64,000 bases of DNA. It comes from a virus. The notes below the pieces were generated by a model, which was not told the DNA's origin, made no database searches, and was given only the letters and a program-made list of their open reading frames with translations. The position numbers and the translations under genes were made by a program. Positions 51,410 through 59,743 of the stretch are shown piece after piece. The first letter of the stretch is position 1. Each line of letters begins with the position of its first letter. The DNA lies in IMG/VR virus record IMGVR_UViG_3300021375_000011, positions 1 through 64,000 of that record, one strand, 5' to 3'.

Positions 51410-51843
51410 TATACGCAAGAATTAACCTAAGCGAAACTAACTATGAAGTTATACCTGAATACAAGAAAGTAAAACTTCCTCCAATAGTTCCAAACACACT
51501 AGAAGCAATCTATAATGCCTATTGTATTCATAAAAAGTTTAAAAGTGTTATGCCAATATTCGACGAAGAATACTATGACGAAAAAAATGAAGTATTTGGG
51601 TACTATGACAAGGAAGAAAAACTGGTTGCATTCAGTCTGTTTCGATGTTATAATAGTAAGAACGTTGAAGCAGTACAATTTGCTTGGGACTATGCAAACC
51701 CAGGATTGCGTTTAGGCATACGCAGTTTAAAAAACGAATGTGCAATATATAAAAAACGCGGTTTTGACTTTTTGTACTTAGGTCAAGCAGATGATTACAA
51801 AACAAAAATTGACGGATTTGAAATACTAGGAGGAAGATTATAA
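51406..51843 (+). CDS. GNAT-like acyltransferase-type protein (145 aa)
   Basis: ATG 51406 overlaps the stop of the upstream gene (ATGA). The product has NEVFGYYDKEEKLVAFSLFR, FAWDYANPGLRLGIRSLKNE and a final KIDGFEILGGRL, a pattern resembling leucyl/arginyl-transferase or small GNAT folds. The conserved acetyl-CoA loop is not clear, so activity is uncertain. Neighbours suggest a small accessory set following gp26. Confidence 0.65.
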   Translation: MIYARINLSETNYEVIPEYKKVKLPPIVPNTLEAIYNAYCIHKKFKSVMPIFDEEYYDEKNEVFGYYDKEEKLVAFSLFRCYNSKNVEAVQFAWDYANPGLRLGIRSLKNECAIYKKRGFDFLYLGQADDYKTKIDGFEILGGRL

Positions 51844-52160
51844 TGAACGTTTACACAGTTTATGCCGATGTAAAAGAAGGTATAGATGCACGAACTTTTG
51901 TTGCTAACATGAAGCTTTTCCTAGATAAATTACCCACTATGCATGCCTACAGAATCACAAGAATGAAGCTAGGATTCCGTTCAATGGACTTGCCAGAGTT
52001 TAGAATTGATATGGAATTTGAAACCATGCAGGCACTGGATGATGCTATGAGTCATGTGGTAGCAAACGTAGATGATATTGAAACAGAACACGTAGGTTTC
52101 AATCAATGGGTAGATGTAGAAACCATACAACACTTTCTCTACAGAGACTATCCAGACTAA
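51843..52160 (+). CDS. Small DUF-type protein (105 aa)
   Basis: MNVYTVYADVKEGIDARTFV, AYRITRMKLGFRSMDLPEFR, FETMQALDDAMSHVVANVDD and final FLYRDYPD. It resembles a small conserved family in marine alphaproteobacteria (I think DUF6614-type), which would point to acquisition from, or sharing with, such hosts. The function is unknown. It overlaps the previous stop by one base and is convergent with the sulfotransferase-like gene (4-base overlap of stops). Confidence 0.7.
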   Translation: MNVYTVYADVKEGIDARTFVANMKLFLDKLPTMHAYRITRMKLGFRSMDLPEFRIDMEFETMQALDDAMSHVVANVDDIETEHVGFNQWVDVETIQHFLYRDYPD

Positions 52161-52786
52161 CACCAGCCATTAGAATAATCTTCTAACATAACCTGCCGTA
52201 TACGCAGTCGTTGTAGATCAGTGGGTCCTGCTCGCATGGTGTTGTCACGGCGATGATGTGTGTCCAATGCTGGCACACCAAGTATTCCTGCTATCTTATG
52301 TACATGTTTATAATTGTAGATATGTGTGTAGACAGCTCTGTTGGAACCAAGTCGTGCAGTGTTTGTTTCGCAGTGATCTGCTACGTTTGGATTTTGTCGA
52401 TACACTGCAATGTCTTTGAGAAAGTTGGTTAGACTAGGTGATTTAATCCACAAATTTTTATTTGCCGGATTGCTCATGGTATGATAGAAACCACTTACAA
52501 ACTTATCAATAGGATCACGCCACAGTGCTATGCGTATGTCTGCGTCTAGAAGCTCTGACTCAAACTCCTCAAATGATCTAGCCTTATTGTACACACCAGG
52601 TGCTTCGTTTTGAAAGTTTTGATAGAACTGTTCTTCTTTAGGATCAGCATTCCATAATGCTTGTGCTACATAACTCAACATAGTCGTAGTACTACATTTA
52701 TGATTACGCACTATTGCTATAGTTCTATTATTGTGCTTAAACTTTATCAATCCCATATGCTTATTTAATAAGATGTCTAAAGACAT
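52157..52786 (-). CDS. Sulfotransferase-like protein (209 aa)
   Basis: The 5'-phosphosulfate-binding-type loop RNHKCSTTTML (residues 27-37) and a 3'-phosphate-type WRDPIDKFVSGFYH (89-102) match sulfotransferase-2-like proteins, which move sulfate from PAPS to carbohydrate or protein. The C-terminal half is basic (HHRRDNTMRAGPTDLQRLRI). ATG 52786 lies within a hairpin; ATG 52756 (MGLIKFKH) may be the real start and is just after TTAAATAA. A role in modifying surface glycans or virion parts is inference. Confidence 0.82.
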   Translation of the reverse strand: MSLDILLNKHMGLIKFKHNNRTIAIVRNHKCSTTTMLSYVAQALWNADPKEEQFYQNFQNEAPGVYNKARSFEEFESELLDADIRIALWRDPIDKFVSGFYHTMSNPANKNLWIKSPSLTNFLKDIAVYRQNPNVADHCETNTARLGSNRAVYTHIYNYKHVHKIAGILGVPALDTHHRRDNTMRAGPTDLQRLRIRQVMLEDYSNGWC

Positions 52787-53275
52787 CTATTGCTTCGCTT
52801 TGCTTCAGCAATATTTTTATTACGAGTGTAACGAAGTAATCAGTTATCATCTAGATAGTTTAGTCATACTTGCCCTACTACGGGCAAGTGAACTGAAAAG
52901 ATGTCATCATCTGAGTTATCCAGTCATTTGAATAAAGAGATTTACATTACTGTATCAGGGGCGGTTGTGCTGTACCCCTTACTCTAGCCTTGTCTCACAA
53001 CGGAGCGTTTGGTATACCCCTTCAAACAAAGTATACAAACGTATGGGTTGTATCTGTTTCACAGAGCCCATGTCATTCTAGCCTTAAGTTAGCCTTATCC
53101 TTTGACGCACCAGTTCTGTCGGCTACAACTCGCGTTGGCAGACCTCAAGGTGGATCGAGGTTCCTCGATCAAACGATGTCATATTAGCTTGGGAAATTTA
53201 AAAAGTTGCTCTGAGCATTGCTCTAGTAGTGCCTGTGTCATACTTGTTTATGACAATATAATCTGGGGGTTTAAT
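52787..53275. ncRNA. Structured gene-free block, candidate large non-coding RNA
   Basis: No credible coding frame, yet many strong hairpins and higher GC than surroundings. Plus-strand coordinates: AGATGTC/GACATCT (52771-52788), ATTGCT/AGCAAT (52789-52812), ACTTGCCC/GGGCAAGT (52868-52889), AGATG/CATCT (52899-52912), AGGGG/CCCCT (52957-52979), CGTTTGGTATAC/GTATACAAACG (53006-53041), ATGGG..TCTGT/ACAGA..CCCAT (53043-53071), GATCGAGG/CCTCGATC (53153-53170) and TGTCATA/TATGACA (53236-53255). TAGCCTT occurs three times. It does not match tRNA, tmRNA, RNase P or group I intron landmarks that I can test by eye. Strand is undecided; both flanking genes are on the minus strand. Confidence 0.6.
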
Positions 53276-53683
53276 TTACTCTTTTAATATGCCTTTTTGG
53301 TGTACACGGACCCGTATGTGCCCATTATACCATTGTTTTGATTCTAGTACTTTGTGTGTGAATTGTTCTCTTGCTTCAATGTAACTGAGTTCACTTTTAC
53401 TGCTACACCAAAACATGATTTCACGTTTAAACTTGTCTTTTCCTAATAGTTCCACATCTGCAGTAAGTTCATCACTACTTCCATAATAGTCTCGCCAATC
53501 GCTTTCAACTGTATACCTACGTTTGTTTGTTCTTCCCTTCAGAGGCTTCTTACTGCGTTTAAACTGAGTAAGTTTCTTGCCAATGTACTTTCTATCATTG
53601 GTAGTATTTGTTATCAAATATACAAACCCTATGAACTCTGCAGGAATTTCAGTTACTTCTTTATTTTTGTATAGCCATGTCAT
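53276..53683 (-). CDS. GIY-YIG domain nuclease-like protein (135 aa)
   Basis: GFVYLITNTTNDRKYIGKKL (residues 19-38) is a variant of the GIY-YIG motif, followed by a basic stretch KRSKKPLKGRTNKRRY and ESDWRDYYGSSDELTADVEL, then ELSYIEAREQFTHKVLESKQ with the usual Glu. This compact phage protein is widespread among marine T4-like phages. It may nick DNA or act as a small homing-type endonuclease. It is coupled to the radical SAM gene by one base and lies beside the structured RNA block, raising (but not proving) a mobile RNA/endonuclease link. Confidence 0.82.
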   Translation of the reverse strand: MTWLYKNKEVTEIPAEFIGFVYLITNTTNDRKYIGKKLTQFKRSKKPLKGRTNKRRYTVESDWRDYYGSSDELTADVELLGKDKFKREIMFWCSSKSELSYIEAREQFTHKVLESKQWYNGHIRVRVHQKGILKE

Positions 53684-54771
53684 CAGTTTGTTTCATAGCC
53701 AACTGCATAATTTTCATCTACTACTTCGGCCCTGCATTTGAGACTGCACTCAACCCAGGTGTCCTTGTGCATACTGTCAAAAAACTTTTGCCACAGATCG
53801 TGATTAAGTACTTCTTCAAAACTCAAACCGTTTTTTATATTTAGAATCTGTCTATATTTCTCAAAAAAACTTTCTTTGTACACACTGGTTTTGTTACCAT
53901 AACTCATTGCATCATAAGGGAAACTAGTCCAACTGCATGGATGCAATGTGCCTTCTGCATTTACATACATGCCTCTATTGCCAATCTTACAAAGAGGTAC
54001 AATGCCGTTTATAGGTTTTGTATGCAAATATTTTTGCAAATTTGTTGTCATATAATGTTCTGTATTTTGTATTCTATTTTTTAATTTTTGAATGTGTCTT
54101 TCATATCTATCTGTTTTGCTTATGTACTCATTGCGTGGTTCTAGTGTATCCTTACCATAAGCACCATCATATTTGCTACTGAACTTTGTGCTTTTGGTCC
54201 ATTGTATACTGTCGCATCCATTTTGCTTTGCTAGGTCAATGATAGCACTGGTATGATCTTGATTAAAAGCAAAGTATATGGCTGCCCAGTTTACAAATGC
54301 CGAGGACTTATGCCCCATAATACGCATACCCTCCATGATGCTTTTGAAATTATTGTTTACTCTATACAAGTTGTTGCTTTCTTGATCATAACCATCCACA
54401 CTAAAGTTTATGGTATCATATTCGTTGCTGATATCTGCAAATTGTTCCCACCAGGTAGAAGTTTTATAACTTCCATTTGTGATTGTGTACACATGGCAAG
54501 TTGGTTTGATAGTTTTGATATATTCTACAATTTTTAAATAATCTTTACAATAGATACTGTCACCAACATCACCGCACATGGTAAAACGTTGTACGTACTC
54601 GCTGATAAAATCAGCAGTAAAAGCACTCTGAAATTGTTCCAAACTTAGTTCTTTGTTTAGCCAAGGAGTATCGGGCATTTCTGTTCTAGGACATCTTGGA
54701 CACTTCAAACTGCATTTACTGCTAGGTTCAATATGCCAATGATAAAATTGCCAACCGTACTTGTTATACAT
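53683..54771 (-). CDS. Radical SAM/SPASM enzyme (362 aa)
   Basis: CSLKCPRC (C20, C24, C27) is the cluster motif; FTMCGDVGDS replaces the usual GGEP region. The C-terminus has SPASM-type cysteines: PLCKIGNRGMYVNAEGTLHP then CSW (C261, C279) and CSLKC (C342, C346). Such enzymes modify ribosomal peptides, proteins or sugars using an extra Fe-S cluster. No precursor peptide is seen nearby. It is followed by an SDR oxidoreductase (overlap of 8 bases) and forms a small cassette beside gp46. Confidence 0.9.
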   Translation of the reverse strand: MYNKYGWQFYHWHIEPSSKCSLKCPRCPRTEMPDTPWLNKELSLEQFQSAFTADFISEYVQRFTMCGDVGDSIYCKDYLKIVEYIKTIKPTCHVYTITNGSYKTSTWWEQFADISNEYDTINFSVDGYDQESNNLYRVNNNFKSIMEGMRIMGHKSSAFVNWAAIYFAFNQDHTSAIIDLAKQNGCDSIQWTKSTKFSSKYDGAYGKDTLEPRNEYISKTDRYERHIQKLKNRIQNTEHYMTTNLQKYLHTKPINGIVPLCKIGNRGMYVNAEGTLHPCSWTSFPYDAMSYGNKTSVYKESFFEKYRQILNIKNGLSFEEVLNHDLWQKFFDSMHKDTWVECSLKCRAEVVDENYAVGYETN

Positions 54772-55294
54772 AAACTGTTATTTCCTTTAGATAAGAATAC
54801 TTAATTGCACAACCAATTGCTTGTGCAACTTTTTCAGCTGGTAGTTTATCACATTCTATATGATCAATCATTGGTGTATCTACTGGCCCTGGACTTACCA
54901 AATGTACTCGACAGTCGGAGTCCTCTTGTGCAATCTGACGAAATGTGTTTTTTAAATCGTTCTTATGAACTCTATATTCCCACGGCTCGTTGTCTTTACT
55001 GCGTTCAAGACGTGGATAATCTGTTATGTAACTTCCTATGTTTACAATAATATTTGGTTTGTTTCTCCATTCGCGATACAAACGTTCAAGCAGTCTACGT
55101 TGTGCCCTGTCTTCATAGGCATTATTAATTAAAACGGTGCAATTTTTTGCCACAATATCTGCAACTATTTCGTCAGACGATTGTATGTTCCATCCATTGG
55201 ATCTGCTATATCCAAAAATTGTGTCGTTATTGAAGTGTTCGACACATGCTTTGCCGATGCCACTGGTGTGTCCGGTGATTGCTATATTAGTCAT
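54764..55294 (-). CDS. Short-chain dehydrogenase/reductase (176 aa)
   Basis: Cofactor loop TGHTSGIG (residues 7-14), INNAY (56-60), catalytic Ser in NIGSY (88) and YRVHK (Y107, K111), then VSPGPVDTPM; all SDR hallmarks. At 176 residues it is short (usual about 250), lacking part of the C-terminal substrate region. Substrate is unknown. It overlaps gp46 by four bases and the radical SAM gene by eight, so it is in a cassette of tailoring-type enzymes transcribed with recombination genes. Origin from a host metabolic gene is likely. Confidence 0.88.
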   Translation of the reverse strand: MTNIAITGHTSGIGKACVEHFNNDTIFGYSRSNGWNIQSSDEIVADIVAKNCTVLINNAYEDRAQRRLLERLYREWRNKPNIIVNIGSYITDYPRLERSKDNEPWEYRVHKNDLKNTFRQIAQEDSDCRVHLVSPGPVDTPMIDHIECDKLPAEKVAQAIGCAIKYSYLKEITVYV

Positions 55295-57048
55295 GCTATG
55301 TCTATATCCGTACTATAACTTGTGAAGCCGTTTTCCTTAACAACTTTAAGCAAGTTATTTACACGCCCTGCTAGTTCATCTTTGTGTGATACAAGCCAAA
55401 TGCTTTTGCTACGCTCTCTTGCCATTTTCTTAAGCAATGCAAGTGCAGCCTCAACTCCTGATGTATCCATACCTGAATCAATCATCTCATCAATGAACAG
55501 TAAGTTGATTGCACCATACAAGCTCTCCCATACGTCACGGAAAGCCCAACTCATACTGATAATTAGCCTGTTTCTCTCACCTCTACTTAGGTTGTCAAAG
55601 TCTAAATCTCTGCCAAGTTCTTGTATTTCAACAGTTAAATCGTTCTGGAATATAACTGTGTGTGGTAATCCTATTCTATCTAAATAGTGTGTGAGTCTTG
55701 AATTCAAATAACTTAAATTTTGATCAATAATACGTTTACGCACAAAACTGTCTTTGTTTGTTAGGAGTTTCAGTAGAAAGTCTTGATGATCGTATAGTCT
55801 AGTAAGGTCATTTAGTTTGTCATAACTTATTTCAGTGGCAGCAGTGGTCTGCATTTCTACTATTTGATCAACGTAAGGATCGGCTTCTGCACGCTTGCTT
55901 TGTAACTGTGTTTCAAGTGAGGATAAAGTTGATCTATGATTGTGTGCATCAGACACGCTATCATAAAAAACTCTTGGTCTCGCTGGAACTTCCGTTTTAT
56001 CTGCCTTGAGTGCAGAGATTCCTTCCTGTATTTCTCTAAGGAAATCACTTGCCCCATTGTATTCCTCCTGTGCTTTAGCCACATGTTGTTGATGTGTTTC
56101 CATATGATCAACACTCTGTCCGCAACTGCCACAAGTGCCTGATTCTAAACTGTCTAGTGCTTTTTTAGTTCTAGTAACGTCTTTTTCTGCTCTGCCAACC
56201 TGTGCAGTTAGTGCGGCAATGTCTTTTTGTAATTGTGTTTGTGTATTGTTAAGTTCAGTCCACGTTAGGAGGTCATCCTGAGCGGCTAATTCTGCATCAA
56301 TATCAACATGTGCAAGATCCTCAATAGCAGTTTCAAACTTTTTTACGTCTTCTGCTTTCTTGTTCATCCACAGTGTTTGTCTACGTTTAAGTGCTTGTAC
56401 TTGTTCACCAATTTTGTCGTTAGCAGTTTGCAATGCTTTGATTGTCATTTCTTCCTGCTTGATATCATCACGTGTGCGTTTGCTAAGTTCTTTGATCTTG
56501 TCAGCACGTTCACTGAGTTGTGTTATTCCTAGCAGTTGCTCGATTATCTCTCTTTGATCGTTTTGTTTTAGACTCAAAAACGGTTCAGTGTATGTGTTTA
56601 ATGCTACCAAGTGTTTGAACATAGTATGACTCATGCTCAACAGTTTTAGTATAGCACCTTGTGTTTCTCTACTATCACCTTGTGCATAGTCATCTGCTTC
56701 TTGTTCGCTGTCATTGATATAAAACTTTAGTACATTGGGCTTGCGTCCACGTTCTATACGATAGCATTGTTCACCAACACAAAAATCTAAACTAACCATC
56801 ATTCCTTTTGAATTGGTCTTGTTTATGAGATTGTCACGACGTATGTTTGTGAGTGCCTCGCCATAGAGTGCATAACTTAATGCGTTTATGATTGTGGTCT
56901 TACCAGTTCCGTTACGTGAACCATCACCACCTAAGTCGATGTTCTCACCAAGTACCAGCGTGAGGTCTTGTCGGTCAAAGTTAATTGCTTGGGTAGCATT
57001 ACCCACACTCATAAAGTTTTTAACCGTAAGGTCTTTAATTTGAATCAT
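55291..57048 (-). CDS. 46: Recombination endonuclease subunit gp46 (Rad50/SbcC-like)
   Basis: Walker A GSRNGTGKTTIINAL (about residues 41-55), long coiled coil with zinc-hook SGTCGSCGQSVDHM (CxxC), signature LSRGERNRLIISMSW and Walker B INLLFIDEMIDSGMD. It is the ATPase partner of gp47 and processes DNA ends for recombination-dependent replication. Length 585 aa is close to T4 gp46 (560). Between it and gp47 an unrelated gene is inserted, which is not the T4 order. Confidence 0.96.
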   Translation of the reverse strand: MIQIKDLTVKNFMSVGNATQAINFDRQDLTLVLGENIDLGGDGSRNGTGKTTIINALSYALYGEALTNIRRDNLINKTNSKGMMVSLDFCVGEQCYRIERGRKPNVLKFYINDSEQEADDYAQGDSRETQGAILKLLSMSHTMFKHLVALNTYTEPFLSLKQNDQREIIEQLLGITQLSERADKIKELSKRTRDDIKQEEMTIKALQTANDKIGEQVQALKRRQTLWMNKKAEDVKKFETAIEDLAHVDIDAELAAQDDLLTWTELNNTQTQLQKDIAALTAQVGRAEKDVTRTKKALDSLESGTCGSCGQSVDHMETHQQHVAKAQEEYNGASDFLREIQEGISALKADKTEVPARPRVFYDSVSDAHNHRSTLSSLETQLQSKRAEADPYVDQIVEMQTTAATEISYDKLNDLTRLYDHQDFLLKLLTNKDSFVRKRIIDQNLSYLNSRLTHYLDRIGLPHTVIFQNDLTVEIQELGRDLDFDNLSRGERNRLIISMSWAFRDVWESLYGAINLLFIDEMIDSGMDTSGVEAALALLKKMARERSKSIWLVSHKDELAGRVNNLLKVVKENGFTSYSTDIDIA

Positions 57049-57743
57049 ATTGTTTTACTATAATCTTCTAAGGTTTTTGCCAATGTTTGACCTTGTCTTG
57101 TCAAGTAATATTGTACATAATCAAAGCAAATAAGTCTACCGTTTAGGTTTAAAAAGTTTATAATTCTGTCATATTGTTTATAATAGTTTGTTTGATCAAA
57201 CAAACTACCAAAAGGTATCTCAAGGACACGAGGATTATCAGACAGTGTTTGATTAAGAGTGCTTTGCCCTGGATCTAGATCACCTAACTTTTTCTGTGCA
57301 AGTGCATGTAAGATATTATTGCCTCTTTCATCATGCGGTAAAATGCGTATTACTTTTGCTTTTGAGAATGTATCTAGTATTAAATTTACACTTGTATCGC
57401 GCCACATATGTGTACCAAAGATCACTTGATCAAGCAAACTGTAATTTAAATTTCTTTTGCCAAGACTTTCAGCAACATGATAGAAAAATGTATCATCAAA
57501 TTTATAGTGATCAAATTGATCCATAAACTCATAGTCTGTAGTATACATATGAACCTTACCGTTGTCTGCAATGCCATAGTATTCACAACCAGTACGTAGA
57601 TAGTGTTTATCCACTATCGATATAAGCAAGTCGCCTGAGGATCCTGCTGGGTATACAACAAATATGCATGGATCGTCTTTAGTAAAGTCAACACAGTCTA
57701 TAAAGTTTCTGCTTTCTAATGCCTCATTTTTTGGCACAAGCAT
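57045..57743 (-). CDS. Unknown P-loop/sulfotransferase-like insert between gp47 and gp46 (232 aa)
   Basis: IFVVYPAGSSGDLLISIVDK (about residues 28-47) resembles a strand-loop-helix phosphate-binding start, like SGGCHGNFLEVMLDMF of the 292 aa protein. Other pieces are FGTHMWRDTSVNLILDTFSK and RVLEIPFGSLFDQ (compare FGSLF of several sulfotransferases). No definite 3'-phosphate motif is visible. It overlaps both gp47 and gp46 by ATGA-type or one-base junctions, so it is fully integrated in the operon. Function unknown; relation to sulfotransferases is tentative. Confidence 0.72.
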   Translation of the reverse strand: MLVPKNEALESRNFIDCVDFTKDDPCIFVVYPAGSSGDLLISIVDKHYLRTGCEYYGIADNGKVHMYTTDYEFMDQFDHYKFDDTFFYHVAESLGKRNLNYSLLDQVIFGTHMWRDTSVNLILDTFSKAKVIRILPHDERGNNILHALAQKKLGDLDPGQSTLNQTLSDNPRVLEIPFGSLFDQTNYYKQYDRIINFLNLNGRLICFDYVQYYLTRQGQTLAKTLEDYSKTI

Positions 57744-58756
57744 TACAGACTCCTATAGATTTCTAATAACAATTTGTTATCGTAGAATTCACTATCAATG
57801 TTTATGATTTGTTCTGTAACAATTTGGTCAACACTTTCAAACTTGATGTCGCCTGGTTGCATTTCTTCTTCCAATGCACTGCGTTTGTTAGGTATAAGTG
57901 CCATCTCACGCAGTTTGTACTTGGTTGCAAACTGTTCTTTGATGTAGTTTGCTTCTTCGTAGGATATTTCTATGTCTAAGTTTACTCTAACATGCATGTT
58001 TGGTTTTAGTATTGTGTCAGCATAGTCAATTACCTGTGAAAGGTCCAACACTTTGTACAATGGTTGATCTGGCCAAGCAATGTACTCTGGCTCTTTGCCC
58101 CATTCAAGTATCATGCAACCACGTTGATCATCACCTGCATCTGAAAAGTTGTGCGGAAATGCATTGCCAATGTAGTTGATGTTGTTTTTCTGTTGACGTA
58201 AATGAAAGTGTCCACTAAACACTGTGCCATACTGTTGGAAGTGTTCTGATTTTATCTCTCCGTGATCAGGCATTTCAACCATAGCATTCATCTTAAAGTG
58301 CGGCAGTTCAAAGTGTCCAAACATATACTGAGCACTTGCAGTTTTAATCTGCTTGTGATCATCTCCAACCAGCCAAGGAACAAGTATCACATCATCCTGT
58401 TCAAACCAGTCGTTGCATATTTTCAAGTTTGGTATGTGCTTTGCCCATTCAAAACTGTAGATATCACGTTTGTCTCTATAGTACAAGTCGTGATTGCCAG
58501 TTATAAAGTAGGTTATGTCAAAACTACGTGAAAGATTTTCTAATGCTCTTAGACTGTGGCTCATGGTTTGCAAACTTAAACTTGCTCTATGATGATGCCA
58601 GTCTCCCATGAAGATAGCAGTTTCACAGTTGTGTATTTTGCCTTGTTGTACTGCCCATTCTACAAAGTTTTCACAGTCCTGATTGTGCATGATGCTATTG
58701 CTTTTCATGCCAAAGTGGATGTCTGTGAACACTAGAGCTTTCTTAAACAAACCCAT
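57743..58756 (-). CDS. 47: Recombination endonuclease subunit gp47 (Mre11/SbcD-like)
   Basis: The metallophosphoesterase motifs are present in order: FTDIHFGMK, FMGDWHHHR, TGNHDLYYRD, MFGHFEL and SGHFHLRQ. The 337-residue product pairs with gp46 to resect DNA ends. Length is the same as T4 gp47 (339). The C-terminal helical part (EISYEEANYIKEQFATKYKL) would contact gp46. Upstream is gp55, 9 bases away, so the set is read from the gp55 promoter. Confidence 0.95.
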   Translation of the reverse strand: MGLFKKALVFTDIHFGMKSNSIMHNQDCENFVEWAVQQGKIHNCETAIFMGDWHHHRASLSLQTMSHSLRALENLSRSFDITYFITGNHDLYYRDKRDIYSFEWAKHIPNLKICNDWFEQDDVILVPWLVGDDHKQIKTASAQYMFGHFELPHFKMNAMVEMPDHGEIKSEHFQQYGTVFSGHFHLRQQKNNINYIGNAFPHNFSDAGDDQRGCMILEWGKEPEYIAWPDQPLYKVLDLSQVIDYADTILKPNMHVRVNLDIEISYEEANYIKEQFATKYKLREMALIPNKRSALEEEMQPGDIKFESVDQIVTEQIINIDSEFYDNKLLLEIYRSL

Positions 58757-58765
58757 ATATGTGTC

Positions 58766-59659
58766 CTATTTTTTAGCGGCTTCTGCTGGTTGTAGTTTTT
58801 TTGCATCTGGTGAATTGTTAAACTGTCTTGTCCAACTTGGGTTCAACCCGTTTTGCTCTAGTATGTCATCGCGTATGTTTTGATTTTTCTTTTCAATGTT
58901 TAAGACTCTGGTAAAACTGTTTGTGATAGTAGCAGTGTAGTATGCAAATGGATTTTGGCTCTTGCTTTCATCAAACTGTAGTCCAATTTGACTCAGTTGT
59001 AGCAATGCTTGTCCACGCATTTCTTCATTGTATGTGTATCCGCGCCAGTTTGATCTAGTAGCATAACGTTCACACAATTTTATAAACATGTGTGCAAGTT
59101 TGTCAGTCATCTTACCATGGTCTTTTGAGAAGTGCCCGTTCTCCATACCACCAACCCAGTGCGATTTACCTACAATATACGGCACTTTGTTCTCATCAAT
59201 CATGTAGTGCCAAAAAGGAGGAAAGTTAAGTTTTACGTAGTTGAGATCTTGTTCAACATCACTCATCAGTTCTTGCAATCCATCATCTTCGACATCAACG
59301 TCATCCATTTCGAGGAGTTCTTCTAGTTTGCTTTTTTTCTTTTCTTGTGCTTTGGTCAGTTTCTTTGGCACCATTGGAATATGATCCCAACAAATTACTC
59401 TGAACACAAGTTCTTGGTTGTTTAGTTTTGTTGGATCGAGTATTTCGCCAGTTAGTCTTTTGATTCTATCTGCTTTGTTGCGTCTTGCTTCTGCAACACT
59501 ACGCTGATTGATCTTGTCAACACTAGGCACAATAATATCATACTGTGCAAATTCTCTTTCTAAGTAAGAACAGTAGGTATTCTTGCTTTTCCAAATTTCT
59601 TTTAGTATATCTCTGTTGTTTAGATAGTTTACTTTTCTAGGTGCTTTCACCGGTGGCAT
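58766..59659 (-). CDS. 55: Late-promoter sigma factor gp55 (enlarged)
   Basis: The C-terminal about 110 residues match T4 gp55: LAHMFIKLCERYATRSNWRG, YNEEMRGQALLQLSQIGLQF, FDESKSQNPFAYYTATITNS and FTRVLNIEKKNQNIRDDILE, i.e. sigma region 2. It binds host RNA polymerase and reads TATAAATA late promoters, which are plentiful in this window. An extra N-terminal about 185 residues (NYLNNRDILKEIWKSKNTYC onwards, with an acidic/basic linker) make it 297 aa against 185 in T4. It has a consensus sigma70 promoter, as expected for middle/early expression. Confidence 0.9.
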   Translation of the reverse strand: MPPVKAPRKVNYLNNRDILKEIWKSKNTYCSYLEREFAQYDIIVPSVDKINQRSVAEARRNKADRIKRLTGEILDPTKLNNQELVFRVICWDHIPMVPKKLTKAQEKKKSKLEELLEMDDVDVEDDGLQELMSDVEQDLNYVKLNFPPFWHYMIDENKVPYIVGKSHWVGGMENGHFSKDHGKMTDKLAHMFIKLCERYATRSNWRGYTYNEEMRGQALLQLSQIGLQFDESKSQNPFAYYTATITNSFTRVLNIEKKNQNIRDDILEQNGLNPSWTRQFNNSPDAKKLQPAEAAKK

Positions 59660-59688
59660 ATGATTCTCCTTAGCCTAATAACTTGCTT

Positions 59689-59717
59689 ATTATACAACAT
59701 TACTTATCAGAAGTCAA
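59689..59717 (-). promoter_or_regulatory. Sigma70 promoter for gp55-47-46 operon
   Basis: TTGACT (59717-59712), 17-base spacer and TATAAT (59694-59689) on the minus strand, followed by AAGGAG before the gp55 ATG. Confidence 0.82.
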
Positions 59718-59743
59718 TCATTAACTACGCACTTTTTGGTAAG

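Noticed and set aside
52940-52958. Weak sigma70-like promoter (TTGAAT ... TGTATC) on the plus strand before the GGGG stem
   Set aside because: The -10 matches poorly and there is no independent support; only noted as a possibility for the structured RNA.
52787-53275. tmRNA, tRNA cluster, RNase P RNA or group I intron
   Set aside because: No CCA-type acceptor pairing, no T-loop GGTTCRANNCC, no resume-frame, no RNase P consensus and no P7-like intron core could be found by eye; a covariance search could overturn this.
52990-53287. Short plus-strand frames (65 and 61 aa) within the structured block
   Set aside because: They lack ribosome-binding sites, are interrupted by stable hairpins and have no conserved look; the block is better explained as RNA or DNA structure.
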